Assembly (NCBI GenBank): GCA_029706075.1
Contig: JAINUG010000149.1
Coordinates: forward strand, 1,581,501 to 1,645,500
Length of the DNA stretch: 64,000 nucleotides
Direction: 5' to 3'
Source: Aldrovandia affinis
Lineage: Eukaryota; Chordata; Actinopteri; Notacanthiformes; Halosauridae
Shown here: piece after piece, positions 11,227 through 22,398 of the stretch
How positions within the stretch are numbered: the first letter of the stretch is position 1
Layout of the letters: each line of letters starts with the position of its first letter
Notes under the pieces: generated by a model
Database searches by the model: none
The model's input: the letters and a program-made list of their open reading frames with translations, nothing else
What the model was told of the DNA's origin: nothing
Made by a program: the position numbers and the translations under genes

Positions 11227-11972
11227 ATCCTCCAAGGGTTTTAGCCACCCCATACACAGTCCTGCGCTGCATCCCCATCATTCATGCCCTCAGCTCCATA
11301 CAGCCCGTCGTAATCATCTCCATCTTCGTCGCCACCATCCCATTAAGTTTCTACATAACCAGCAGGGTGTGCAGTGCGGAGCTGCTCATTGTGCGACAGT
11401 GGCAGGGACAGCTCAGTGCAGCCATTTCCCAGCTATACTTCCTGGTCATGTCCAGCACCATCGTCTTCACGTACATCAAAATCATGAAGGCTGCCAAAGT
11501 GGCTTTGGCCGACAACAAGAAGTCTGCCTCCAAGGGTCTCAGAACAGTGGTCCTCCACGCCATCCAGCTTTTGCTTTGCTTGATTCAGCTGTGGTGCCCA
11601 TTCACGGAGATGGCAGTGATGGAGATAGATCTGAGGCTGTTTATAAATGTGAGATATTTGGATTACATTGCTTTCATTCTGGCCCCGCGGTGCCTCAGTC
11701 CACTTGTGTATGGTTTAAGGGATGATAAGTTTCGCCTGGTTTTGAAATATTATGCTCTCTGTGGGCTGAATAAGAAAATACCTCTGCTGAACTTTAACCT
11801 CCCCCGCCACCAAACAAAGCTCAAATCATTTAAAGTAGTAATAATTAAATGTACCAAACACCATCTCAAAAATAATCATTTGCTTTTGTTCAGGCAGGTC
11901 TTAGGATACCCAAACATCTTATTTATAAAGAAAAATAAGTCTAAGCTTGTATTTATAACAAAAAATGTGTAA
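11227..11972 (+). pseudogene. OR-B: odorant receptor 131-2-like, 5'-truncated
   Basis: Only the 3' half of the receptor remains. The open frame runs from about 11227 through TM4 ('IIHALSSIQPVVIISIFVA'), TM5 ('AISQLYFLVMSSTIVFTYIK'), the third intracellular loop 'ASKGLRTVVLH', TM6 and TM7 'APRCLSPLVYGLRDDKF', to a stop at 11970. TM1-TM3 and the ERY motif are absent. A MITE (11008-11176) lies just upstream, but it need not be the cause. The C-terminal tail runs about 70 residues past the last helix, longer than in OR-C or D, probably because the original stop is lost. Closest relative by eye in this window is OR-A. Confidence 0.88.
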
Positions 11973-13299
11973 TGCACAGGAAGCGTGGTGATATGACACC
12001 GATCTTCCAATTTTTGGGGAAAAAGGCTCATTTAAATACAAATGTAAAACATGAATGGTATTATAAAATGGAACGTAAATTAACACAGCGTATATATAGA
12101 CACATTTTTAATACAGAAAAGTCAGTCGTAGACTATGTATTAGTCTATGCTATAAATACCCTGTGCACATATCCATGTTTCAGTGTGATGAAAACAAAAC
12201 ATTCTCCTCTCTTGTTCTCAGCATAAGAGCTGGAAAATTATGCTATGCAGAAGGGGGAAAAGGTCATGTAAAACTATTTTTAAAGAAGAAGTATGTATTT
12301 TATCAATATAAGTGTTGATACAACATAGTTCAAAGTCGTTCGTTAATAATACTGAACATGTTGGTTGGGCCCACGGCAATATGTGCATTTGCGCATTCCA
12401 TTTATTTCTTTATTTAGTGTTGCTCAGTTTTATTCACATTGATTATGGCTAATTATGCAATCATGTTGCATTGTCTTCTCCAATCTTTCACCAATACATA
12501 ACACAATGAGTGAGACACGTGAGTTTCAGTGTTCCATTATCATATGTTTGGGGGAGAGAGTGTCCTATTTGCATTAGAGAGGCACCAACGCCCAAAAGAC
12601 GTCATGGCTATGACAGTTGTATTGAATTACAACAGTTGTTCCTTTGATTATATTTAAATATATTTATGTTTTTTTCAAGTGTGTTGAAAAAAACCATTTA
12701 GGAAAATGTATGGACGGGGTGACTTGGCTTTCCCAACGGCAAAGTTATTTCTAATTTTAAAATCACCAAACGCCTGAAAATATAATTGCGCTCCTAGTGT
12801 TAACTAGTTATTTGTTAACTGAAAATATATGTTGAAATGCATGTTTAAAAATCTTTTTTTTTCAGAAAATTTCTGACCCGTCCGATTTTAACCATTTTAA
12901 CCATTTTCCAATTTATTTAAAAACACACCATATGCATTTCATCATTAACCATTTTATCCAATTTATCCATATCCATTACATTATATATCCACTAATTTAC
13001 AGGGTTATAATTTCATCAATTTTCCTGCTTTCCTCGCTTGTTCAGTACCTTAGAAAGATACACATATTCGGGAAACATAGGGGTAGATGTATGCAGGGGG
13101 AGGCAAACAACACCTGTGCTCCCCCCAACATTTCAATTATGCTTCAGCTGTGTGTATGTGAGAGAAAAGCAGAGAGACGAGGGGACTGGAAACCTGTGTG
13201 CATGTGGTTACCAACATGAAACTAAAGCAAGACTTGTTTTGACAACAGTTTACAACTCACTCTGCTTTTCAAAAAGCATATGCTCTGTGCATTGCATTA
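11973..13299. other. Intergenic; no gene seen
   Basis: AT-rich sequence without convincing coding or a recognised transposon. Short open frames at 11972-12226 and 12932-13219 have no family features. Confidence 0.5.
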
Positions 13300-13380
13300 C
13301 ATTTACATTTTAGACATTTAGCAGACACTCTTATACAGAGCGTCTTACAAAAAGTGCATTTATACATGGTAAGATTAATC
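13300..13380 (-). repeat. L2/SINE-type tail fragment
   Basis: 'gacatttagcagacactctt' is followed by 'gcgtcttacaaaaagtgcat', matching the blocks at 8777 and 34386. Short relic of a LINE or SINE 3' end in reverse orientation. Confidence 0.7.
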
Positions 13381-13483
13381 ATCTGTTCTTTTCCGTTTGC
13401 TTCTCTTCTGGTGAGAATTTCTGATCTCCATTTCTCTTCTCTCGATTTTCAGTTTTAACCATGCCAGGAGAGGGTCGGCTGTT

Positions 13484-14134
13484 TCACCAGGCCTCAGCTA
13501 TAGTTAAGAGGCTTTCTTCCACCTCATGGTCCCACCACAGCTCATCCTCAGCATACTGCTCCTCTCGTCCCCTTACAAGATCACACAGGTGGAGTGGGAT
13601 TGAGGACCATCGCTCCCACTTCGATTCCACCATCTGGTCATTGTCTCCTGCTGGCTCCACTGGCTGCAAGATCTCCACCTGGGTGCTATAATTTTGTACA
13701 ACAGGCATATGTTTTGCACATTCCAATTCCTCACTCACCCTTTCCAGTTGATCCTGTAGATAAATCAGAGTTTTGGTTTGGATTTTCAAGACGTCCCGAA
13801 AAGAGTTCTCAGTGGTCTGGTGTTGAGCTTCCTTTTGGTCCAGCCTCTGATTTAAGTTATTCAGTTTCTCTGTCAGGACAGGGAGCTCTTCATTCTTCCC
13901 TTGTTCGGTCAGGAGGGCTGCAGAGGTGGTTTGGAGCAGTTTCTGCAAAGCCACAATCTTCTCTTCCTGGTTTAACACAAGGGTCTTCACCTGCTCCAGC
14001 TGTGTCTATAGCTCCCGCATTCCCACACTCTCCTGCTCCACTTGGCTCCGGAGTTGCTCTGCCTTGGCCGCATGGGCCTCCGCTGCTCTCCTCAGCTTCA
14101 GTCTTTGACTCTCTCCCCCCTTCCCCTTTCCCCT
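13484..14134 (-). pseudogene. Coiled-coil exon relic, origin unknown
   Basis: On the minus strand a pyrimidine tract ending TTTCCAG (about 14135-14150) precedes an exon-like open stretch. It begins 'KGKGGESQRLKLRRAAEAHA', runs to 'QESVGMREL', meets an in-frame TAG near 14004, and continues in the same frame as 'TQLEQV' and a 168-residue segment from 13990 to 13484. The sequence is strongly heptad-like (for example 'LLTEQGKNEELPVLTEKLNN', 'LIYLQDQLERVSEELE') and ends in a less regular tail '...LLTIAEAW'. It looks like the terminal exon of a long coiled-coil protein gene; I cannot say which. The single internal stop means either a dead copy, a start at 13990, or a sequence error. No neighbouring exons are seen. 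Confidence 0.5.
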
Positions 14135-14274
14135 GGAAATTAAATAAAGTCCAGTGATTATTTCATTCCTTTGGTTGTGAATCTCGTTGATTATCTGGCT
14201 TTCGTGGCAACTCCACACTCCACTCCACACTCCCTGGGGTTTGTCACTATATATATATATATATTTAATATATA

Positions 14275-14315
14275 CCCTTCATTTACTTTGTTTCCTTTAT
14301 TTTGGCAGTTAACTG

Positions 14316-14327
<12 letters not shown>
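14275..14327. repeat. Tc1-type terminal inverted repeat (orphan end)
   Basis: 'tttactttgtttcctttatt' followed by 'ttggcagttaactgta' is the reverse complement of the left end of the Tc1-like element at 14957-15003. Two such ends face each other across a TA-repeat in which an LTR later landed. Confidence 0.8.
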
Positions 14328-14350
<23 letters not shown>

Positions 14351-14953
14351 TGTGGTGTCCCCAGGGGTTGGGCGACACACACGGACCTTGCAGGGGGCGT
14401 AGGCAAGTGCAAGAACACAGAGGAGGCAGTAATATAAACAAAAATGATAATTTATTATTCTAACACGAATCTTGACAACACAAAACAAAGGGTGGGGTCT
14501 TCGGGGAATACAAACAAAGTCCACAAATCCTTATCTCGTTGTCCAAGTCCGTTCCGTTGTCCAAAATCCAGTTCCATCCAGTCCGTAGTCAAAATCCCAG
14601 TCCAATTTCCAACAAACAAAATCCCAACACTCCAAATCCAAATTTCCAACAAACAAACACACTAACACACTTTCCTAATCTTTCCTAATCCTGGCTGATC
14701 AAACGATTTCACAGGTATATTCTCTCTACTCACACAGCAACTACTTTCCACTCACGTTCCTACTCCTCTCCCTGTGTGTCTCAGGATCAGCCTTTAAATA
14801 GGCCTCGAAATAGCCTTCAGCTGGTAATTTAGTCCCGTTGCCTTCACTTGGCTCAGGTGTGACTGTGGCCTGCTGGGAAATGTAGTGTTTCCTGGTACCC
14901 ATGTGTTGTAGGCCAGGCAGCCATTTCCTAGTGCAGCCCATCGGGCTGCCACA
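14351..14953 (-). mobile_element. Solo LTR of an LTR retrotransposon
   Basis: 603 bp with 5'-TG...CA-3' ends; the short inverted termini are TGTGGYRKCCC-like. On the minus strand it contains a TATA-like 'TATTTAAAGG' (about 14797-14806), an 'AATAAA' signal (near 14451) and a GT-rich region after it, in the order expected for U3-R-U5. It sits in a TA-repeat with ATAT on both sides, compatible with a 4-5 bp target-site duplication. No internal coding remains, so it is a recombination product. Confidence 0.8.
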
Positions 14954-14956
14954 ATA

Positions 14957-15455
14957 TATATACAGTTAACTGCCTAAATAAAGGAAACAAAGTAAATGAA
15001 GGGTTCTGGCAGTTCTTTTATGGTGTACAATGCATTTTCCTGACATGGTTTAAGTCAACCTTATGGTGAAGCATTTATATCCAGATGAGAGTAGTCTCTT
15101 CCAGTAATGACAATTCACAAGGCATGTGTGATCATTGAATGGTTTAATGAGCATGAAAACAATGTAAACCATATTCCATGGCCTTCTCTTTCACCAGATT
15201 TCAACCCAGTTGAACACTTACGGGAGATTCTGGAGCGCCACCTGAGACAGCGCTTTCCACCACCATCAAATTATGGAATTTATTATGGAAGAATGGTGTG
15301 GCATCCCTCCAATAAAGTTCTAGATACTTGTAGAATCTATGCCAAGGTGCATTGAAGCTGTTCTGGCAGCTCGTGGTGGCCCAACCCCCTATTAAGACAT
15401 TTTATGTTGGTGTTTCCTTTATTTTAACTGTTACATGTTACCTGTATTACAAGCA
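14957..15455 (+). pseudogene. Tc1-like transposon, internally deleted
   Basis: Left end 'cagttaactgcctaaataaa' at about 14962-14981. The right end, 'gtttcctttattttaactgt', lies near 15412-15431. Inside, about 15107-15290 encodes the C-terminal part of a DDE transposase ('ACVIIEWFNEHENNVN', 'PWPSLSPDFNPVEHLREI'), which carries the last catalytic region. The first two-thirds of the transposase are missing. Inactive. Confidence 0.8.
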
Positions 15456-16919
15456 TCGGGTTCAATCCTGCCGACTTCTGTGTTCTGATCGTGTTGCATT
15501 ATGGGCACCATAGAGAGCACTCAGAGCTGCTCACTCTCTATTAACTTCAATGAAGAAAAAAATTAACATGCACATGGGAGAGCTAGTTGGCTAGCTAGCT
15601 AGCAGATGAAGCGCACGTTTTTAAAAAATAATAATACATTTTATTTATTAAGTGTTTTCAAAGTGCTGTACAATAGTGTGCATTAAAAAACTAAACAAAA
15701 CACATAAAACAAACAAAAACAAAACACGTGATGCAAGACCTATGGAAAGTTGGAAGAGGCAGGTCTTTAGGCCCAATTTAAATGAGGTCAGAGCATGGGC
15801 TGCCTTGAGGAGGTTTCGAAGCTCATTCTGTTCAAGGCGCAGGGCAAAAGAACAGAAAGCATGATCCCGCATAGAGCGCACGCCTACTTCCATACTCATA
15901 CTTCCAACATCCTGATACAGGTAGGTGAGGCAATTTCTTTATTTTATTTTATTTTTTTGTTTCAGATTTTTCCCCCGTATTTCTCCCAATTTAGTGGACA
16001 ATTATACCCTCTATTACTTTCAATTTGCCCTCACCACACAAATTCGACGCAAGTCTCTACGAAGCAAGCTAATTCTCTGAAGGCACCAAACTCTACCTTT
16101 TTCGAGATGGAATTTGCCCACCCACGTTCTGGAGACACCCTTACGTGCTTCTCTGCAAATTTGTGTCGGCTCACCCTCCCACTTCCCCACCAGGGCCAGT
16201 CTGGTACAGCCGGGTTTAAAACCGCAACTGTGATAGGCAGCTCACACTCGTATAGAACCAGTAAATATGGGTGTGTTAGACCGCTAATGCTATCGGAGGC
16301 CGGTAAGGCGATTTCTGATTGGTCTCCTCAGACAAAGCTTCCAAATAATTTGTGAAACTGTCAGGTCACTCCCTCATCCTTTGCACTTTAGCAAGGAAAA
16401 TGGATGCACATGTGGGGACCCCTACAGCACAGAAGATTGAAGATTATGGCCTATCTTGAAGCGTGGCTTATTTTCCCATATTTGTCATCATACGACTTAT
16501 GATAGCACATGTGCATTAACTCATCTCATCTCACCCGACTCAAACAAAGGTAAATTTCTGACATTGGGTTCACGATTAAAACATCTGCACATGGCAGGAA
16601 TCTGAGAACTGCGCAAACAGCAGCATTTGGGGAAAAATACAAATCCTAATATCCTAATGATAAAAATCCTTGAAGTTATTTTAAATTCCTCATATAGAAC
16701 CATATCCATTTATTTATTTAATCTCAATATTCAAATGATTACCTGTGATAATGGAATGGGATTTGGTGTACTTGTATCTTGAAGCACGGACAGAACTCAA
16801 TATATTTGATCACTTGTGTGCATAAATGAGGATCTACTCCAAACAGGTTTTTACGAATACAGCCCAGCTTTTGTCTCAATTCCTCAATTGATCAATTCTG
16901 GAAATTCAGCTGTTTGCTC
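15456..16919. other. Intergenic with low-confidence repeat relics
   Basis: No gene seen. About 15640-15900 carries an antisense-looking block ('aagtgttttcaaagtgctgt...caggtctttaggcccaattt') resembling LINE 3' regions of fishes. About 15955-16315 ('tttcccccgtatttctccca' onward) resembles the repeats at 18155-18365 (inverted) and 27640-27780. Family assignments are uncertain. Confidence 0.4.
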
Positions 16920-17245
16920 TGAGTCTCATCCTCATTAGGCACTGGACTCAGATTCAGTATTTAATAATTCATGTCCAGTTCTGTTATTCAGATAATGACT
17001 ATCAAGGAGTTAATTGGGCACACAGGGGTTCCTCCTGACAAACACAACCTTTTTTCCCCAGGTAGCTGAACTAGATTGTTTACATCACTTTTTTAAGGTG
17101 AAATCACTGTTCTCTAATTCAGTCAATTTCAGTCAAGACACTTCTTTCTCTTTTCAAATACTTTTTTTCTTGGTCCCAGATATTTTATATTTCTTTACAG
17201 TCTTATCTTCACTCTTGTGAACTGGCTTGGGGGATAAATAGAATC
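16920..17245 (+). promoter_or_regulatory. Upstream conserved block of OR-C (candidate promoter)
   Basis: Homologous to the blocks before OR-B, D and E. It holds the homeodomain-type cluster TTAATAATTCATGTCC at 16961-16976, 'gagttaattgggcacacagg', a candidate Olf/EBF half-palindrome TTCCCCAGGTAG near 17054, and a TATA-like GGGATAAATAG at 17231-17241. The TATA-like site is about 280 bp before the leader-exon donor. Site identities come from known receptor promoters; use in this fish is inference. Confidence 0.6.
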
Positions 17246-17397
17246 AAAGAAGTGGAGACATCTGCATAAAAGCCTTGTCAGAATACACAGAAAAAAATGC
17301 TATATCAGGTCTGTCACACAAGTAATGCTTAATGCTAAATTGAGATTCCCTCCTCCCCTCATCATTTGTCACCAGTGGGACGCTGTGATGACACGGA

Positions 17398-17515
17398 GTG
17401 ATGATGTCAGAGGTCATGAGGCTCCGTGATGATATCAGGAGAATGGCAGGAGACATTCACAGTCCTTACTCTTCCTCCAACCTGTCAGTCACTGCATTCA
17501 CAAGGAGATACCAAG
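17398..17515 (+). other. OR-C leader exon with an upstream open frame
   Basis: A block shared with D and E ends at a good splice donor, CCAAG|GTATGT (GT at 17516). The transcription start is unknown, so the 5' limit is only the first conserved ATG. It carries an upstream open frame whose second half is MAGDIHSPYSSSN (ATG at 17443). After splicing to 18798 that frame would pass the receptor ATG out of frame and stop a short way downstream. Confidence 0.6.
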
Positions 17516-18797
17516 GTATGTGTATATGTGTGTGTGTGTGTGATTGTAACAGAGAAATTGCATATTCTACTTTCTTTACTGTAGCAGCCTAGCATAACAA
17601 TGTTTAAACAGAGAAGTACACATCTAACAGGTCTTACAGGTTTAGAGTGCATTGATCTATGGCTTTATATATTCCAACATGGAAGTTTGTTTTGACAGCT
17701 GACAGACGATGGTGCACAGATTGCTGGGCGGCATTACCTCTAGAAGACAGCATTGACCAGTCTTGATGCATTTCCTGGAACAAGTCAATCAGTGATAATT
17801 TAGCCTCCATATTTTGATATAGTAATCATTTTAGTTTAGATGATTGAGATGGCTGCTACTTCTTAGAGTTACAACTACACTTCAGCTATGCAACCATCAA
17901 CAAAACAATGACTAAAACCATGTTAACAAAAGCTATAATTTTAGTAATACAAATTTAATTGAGTAAAAACTCTTACAATTCTAATTAAATTGTAAGACCT
18001 ACACAAAAAAAGGAAATGAAGATAAAAATGTTTTTTACATCTTTTAATTTAAAGATATTTAAGTGATGAAATAATTCTGTGATTTCCATTGCAGCCATGC
18101 TCTGAACCACCTTTATTCAGACAGTATTCACGTTAATTGAACTACTTAAGGGGAGGGAAGCCAACACAGTTCGCTGCGCACAGGAGTGGTTCTGGGGTGC
18201 CGGAATTACAGTCGACAGCATGACGAGTGCTGTCTCGGAGGAGGCAGTGCTTCGCCATTGTCACTGCCGGTCACAGGGCTATGGCAGCGAACTATGAGGA
18301 AGGGGATTGAACTAAGCATAGTGGGAGTAATTGGCCACCAATTTGGGACAAAAACGGGATAAAATTGGAAAAAAATATTTTAAAAGGAAAATTAGTGTTA
18401 AAGAGTTATTTTTTTATTTGATTGACCCTACCAACACAGATTTTTAAAGAATTTTGTATCAGCCTCACTTTGAGCATGAGCCAGCTCTTCAGTTGAGGTA
18501 CAGTACAGGGGGCCCCAAATGGATTCAATTTTGTGCTCCTGGGCTAGCTGCCCTTAACCTATGTCAAGCGAAGTGAAGAAAGCTATTGCATATAATTTTA
18601 GTTAGGGGCTTTTTAAAGGTTTGACCAGCACTACAAATGACTTACTACTAAATCATCTGTTAGGGATAGACAGTGAATTGCAATAATATACTTAAAATAT
18701 GTATGTATTCATTAATGGTGGTGTTGTTTTTCTTTTTCTTTATCCCTGACAGCAGTGCTCATTTACTTGCGTTTCTGTCATTTCTTTGTTTCTGCAG
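17516..18797 (+). other. OR-C leader intron
   Basis: Donor GTATGT at 17516, acceptor 'tttctttgtttctgcag' ending at 18797. The leader remnant is 13 nt (18798-18810) before the ATG, identical in length in D and E. A repeat of about 210 bp (18155-18365) sits inside and is absent from the equivalent place in the D intron. Confidence 0.65.
18155..18365. repeat. Interspersed repeat in the OR-C intron
   Basis: GC-richer than its surroundings, from 'cacagttcgctgcgcacagg' to 'ggccaccaatttgggacaaa'. The same kind of sequence recurs in reverse near 15955-16315 and 27640-27780. D has no counterpart between its matching flanks (about 31250-31320), so this is an insertion. Probably SINE-like; family unresolved. 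Confidence 0.55.
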
Positions 18798-18810
18798 CAA
18801 CCATTAAGAC

Positions 18811-19752
18811 ATGGAAAATGCTTCCACCGTTGCCAGTAATACAAGTGAAAATGATGCATATATGCATGTAGACAGGATGAGGTTTGGTCTGTCACTAGTC
18901 CTCGTTCTCTTCTTCGTCTACGTCAACTGCGTCATGTTGGTCACCCTGAAAATCAAGGCAACCTTTCAAGGAGTGTCCCGCTACATCCTGTTTGGCCACA
19001 TGCTCTTTGCCGACTCCCTTCAGATGATATGGAGCATGGTCTCCTACTTAATCGCCATGGCCAAGTTGTACACGAGCAATGGTTTATGTGTTATCCTTGT
19101 GTTACTACCGAGTATAACCCTTTACATTGCCCCACTCAACTTGGCTGTAATGGCTCTGGAGAGGTACTCTGCCATCTGTTTCCCCCTTAGACACGCTGAG
19201 ATCTCCACCAGTAAGTGGACCGGTGTAGCCATTGGTGTGGTGTGGGTGCTGGGCTCTTTGAATTCTGTGGTCGAATTTTTCCTGTTTCTAACTATAGGGC
19301 CTCCTTTCTTTGCAATGCAGATGCATTGTAGAAGGCACAGGGTGCTTAATTTGAAATTGTACATAGACATGAATAAAGCATTCACAGCTGTCTACTTTCT
19401 GTCAGTGGGGTTTATTGTCATCTACACATACTTTGCGATAATGGTCGAGGCCAAGTCTGCCTCCTCTGACAAAAGTAAGGCTACAAAGGCCCGAAACACA
19501 GTGCTGCTGCACCTCATACAGCTGGGCCTGTGTCTCTCCTCCTTCATGGTTGGTGTTTTCAACATATTGACATTAGGCTTGGACTTTCGCACAGGTATAA
19601 ATTTACAGTATGTAACATTCATGGCCTTTGTCATCCTCCCCAGGTGTCTGAGTCCCCTGATATACGGGTTGAGAGATGAGAGCTTCAGACCCGTCTTTGT
19701 TTATTATTTCACTTTTGGCCTCAAAAACAAAATCAAGCCTTGGGTTAACTAG
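18811..19752 (+). CDS. OR-C: odorant receptor 131-2-like (intact)
   Basis: A 313-aa G-protein-coupled receptor expected in olfactory sensory neuron membranes; its ligand is unknown. N-glycosylation sites are at residues 3 and 10. Helices by hydropathy: TM1 about 25-47, TM2 59-84, TM3 91-119, TM4 136-161, TM5 190-214, TM6 229-254, TM7 265-286. Cys93 and Cys173 can form the usual TM3-loop 2 disulfide. ERY (117-119) replaces DRY, followed by 'AICFPLRHAEIST'. 'KARNTVLLH' precedes TM6 and 'PRCLSPLIYGLRDESF' closes TM7; both are hallmarks of this fish family. The ATG is the first after a splice acceptor. An AATAAA lies only 37 nt after the stop (19789-19794), as in OR-D. About 80 percent identical to OR-D by eye. 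No lesion was found. Confidence 0.95.
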   Translation: MENASTVASNTSENDAYMHVDRMRFGLSLVLVLFFVYVNCVMLVTLKIKATFQGVSRYILFGHMLFADSLQMIWSMVSYLIAMAKLYTSNGLCVILVLLPSITLYIAPLNLAVMALERYSAICFPLRHAEISTSKWTGVAIGVVWVLGSLNSVVEFFLFLTIGPPFFAMQMHCRRHRVLNLKLYIDMNKAFTAVYFLSVGFIVIYTYFAIMVEAKSASSDKSKATKARNTVLLHLIQLGLCLSSFMVGVFNILTLGLDFRTGINLQYVTFMAFVILPRCLSPLIYGLRDESFRPVFVYYFTFGLKNKIKPWVN

Positions 19753-19975
19753 AGTAAGGTGTGTTTCCAGCTCTCTAGCTGATTTTATAATAAAGAAAAA
19801 CCTCTAAACTCCTATCACCAATATATTTTTTCATCCAATAATGTTTTCTTTGCTCATAAGTATCCTTACATTTTCCGGATAGGAGGACAGAGTATAAGTG
19901 AATCCTGATAAAACCTCATGGAAGCAGTCATTTTTGCTGCATATCTGTGTAACCTGGGTTTGGTTTTATGCTTGT

Positions 19976-21276
19976 AGTACCGGCTAAAATGTATTACTTT
20001 GTGTGGAATATTAAGGTTAATACTGTATATGTATGTATACTTGTCAACCTGGTCATGTTCGAAAAGAAAAAGGATAAACCCTGTTTCGAGGAATGTATTA
20101 ATGCATTGCTATAAAGAACAGCATTTCCCATGGTTCTGAGGGGAGAAAGGTCAGAGAGTGTGAGGAGGGAGAAGACGGTAGGGGTTTCTTTGAAATGCAA
20201 GGTGATATTATTGTGTGGATGTGTAATAGCATGGAAGTTTATAGAATTTACTTTAAATTATTATATCATATTAGCTAGCGGAACTGCTAGCTGCTGTGTT
20301 TTCGAGTAAAACTACGAGTTAAGTTTGTCCAAGAGAACTGTCAATGCTAATGCATCGGACGCCATCGCCACTGTCTGCACCGTGACTGCCAGTGAGGACA
20401 GCGCGGTGATATCAATGTTCCTCATCAAGAACGTACTTTTCCTTTCCCTCGGAGTTGGTAACGTACTAATCATCAATCATCATTGTTGTCACCGTTTCAA
20501 ACGTTTTTAGTTGTGCACAACTTTTATTTCGCGGAGATACGTTTCTTTCTAACTGGGTTAAAACACTCGCGTGGGTGAACTGTAATTGTTAACTGAGCTG
20601 CTACGCCATTCTCGCGCGTGGAGTTGTATCCACTCGCGCCAGTGAATTGTTTGGATACGCTGGCGCTGCCATTCCTTTTTCCCCATCGGAACTCATTGGG
20701 TCGCTCCCACATCTCACCAAGCGCGCCACCGTCATTGATACATATCTGTTTGGGGTTAGAGAATATTAAGGAACTCCACTTTATTTTATCTTACTGAGTG
20801 CACTCCTGTTAAAGAGTAAATACTTGTTGCTAGTTAAAACAAAAACATTTAAAAGGTTAAAGAAGATTTAGCTTTATGCGGTTTGCATATAGAAATATAT
20901 TGAGTTTGATTTAAGACCATTATAAGACATTTGAAGTGTCTTGCGTAATGTATTGCGTTTGATTTCAGATCATTATAAGACATTTGAAGTGTCTTGGGGA
21001 TATATTGTGTTTGATTTAAAAGTGCAATAAGAAATGTTTTAAGGGTCTTGTATTTGTGAAACATTTCCTAAATATAGCAAGATTAAGAATTGATTGGATT
21101 TTTTTTTTTTTTAACTTTATTACCTTACATATTGTATGTCACACAATATAGGTTATTTCTTCTTAATCTAACTCTGGGTGTTTGTGTTTCGTATGAGTCG
21201 GTTCACTGAACTAAAATATACACATTGTTGGGTTTTACACTGACACGATATCGTACACTATTATATCCTGGGAGAC
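19976..21276. other. OR-C-specific sequence downstream of the shared 3' flank; no gene seen
   Basis: The 3' flank matches that of OR-D up to about 19975 ('gggtttggttttatg') and resumes at 23268, so 19976-23267 was gained in unit C or lost in D. A short open frame at 20325-20510 contains a hydrophobic run 'NVLFLSLGVGNVLII', but it is too short and isolated to call a receptor fragment. Confidence 0.5.
20905..21060. repeat. Three diverged direct repeats of about 50 bp
   Basis: Copies start near 20905, 20954 and 21005. Each has a 'tgngtttgatttnaga' lead and 'cattataagacatttgaagt' or a diverged form, ending 'gtcttg'. The third copy is the most diverged. Confidence 0.75.
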
Positions 21277-22389
21277 AATTGACCCTTCGCTAAACCACGC
21301 CCCCTTAGTTACTGTTGCTAAGTCCGTCAAGCTTTCGGAGCCAGCATGGCGCTCCCACTGTCGCTAACTGCACTCCCTGGAGAAATATTGTAAAACAGTT
21401 ACAAACAAAAATTTTTTGGAAAACAGAAAAAGCGATTTCAGACAGAAGGGTCTACAATATGCATTTGAAGGTTATATTCAAGATATCAGACTGACTCAGC
21501 AACAAAATGATGTAAAAAAAATTAAGATAGAAGCGAAAGCCTACAGATCAGAGTAAAAGTGAACCACCGCATCACCTGGCGATTGAGACAGAGGACAACG
21601 ACATTAAGGAGCAACACTGTTCCTGTAAAGCTGGGTAGGTCTCTATTCACTATTATAATCATTAAAAAGCAAAAGAAGTAGGCCTATATAACGTTACATT
21701 CAGTAGTAAGTTAGCTAGCATTAGCTAACTAACGTAACATTAGTAGCCTATAGTGTGCTGTAACGACATTACTCTGGTTAGCTCCACAGGTAGCTCCATA
21801 CCCTGGACCTCTGTAAAGCAAAAAATATCAGCAGTGTGTCAGCCCAGTCCTCCACAAGATTTTGGTACTCGGGACTGGGCTTCCCATTGACAAAGTGCTG
21901 AAATAGTAATGAAAAAATAGTATTACATTTTGACATCAAGGTAACGTTACCCACAGGTTTTTTTAGAGCTTGACTGTAACATCATAACGTTAGCAAGCTG
22001 GCTGGATCATGAATAACAAAGCTAATATTTAGTCTAACTTTACCAACGTTGCAACCCAGAGCTGTATATCCAGACCGTAGCCACGTTAGCTTAGCTGGCT
22101 AACACTTTTCAGGATTTGATTTTGGTTTTGTAAAGGAAAAAAAACGTATATCTCTTTCCAACCTCTCTGGGTAACGAGTGTCACTGTTACAAGTGCCCCA
22201 GGCACAACGTTTAACTAAATTAGCTAAAAATCCACAAAACCAGCTCGAAAATGAAGAAAATCTAAAAAATGTCCGTCAAAGTCAATGGAGCGCAGCAAAA
22301 AACAGTCGGACCTCTGTCGGAGTCTGTCAAATACGGCGCTGTGATTGGCCAGTCTGCGTTTCGGGGCGTGGTTTAGCAAAGGGTCAATT
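21277..22389. mobile_element. 1.1-kb TIR element, superfamily unresolved
   Basis: Left end AATTGACCCTTCGCTAAACC (21277-21296) followed by ACGCCCC; the right end is its reverse complement with one change, finishing at 22389. No transposase coding was seen, so it is non-autonomous. Target-site duplication is not evident. An interior GC-rich start ('gagccagcatggcgctccca') could be 5'-UTR of a lost gene. Confidence 0.75.
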
Positions 22390-22398
22390 ACACACACA

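Noticed and set aside
11180-11725. 181-residue open frame overlapping OR-B
   Set aside because: Out-of-frame shadow of the receptor relic, without receptor motifs.
20325-20510. Possible TM1 fragment of another receptor ('NVLFLSLGVGNVLII')
   Set aside because: Only one hydrophobic run, no further helices or family motifs in any frame.
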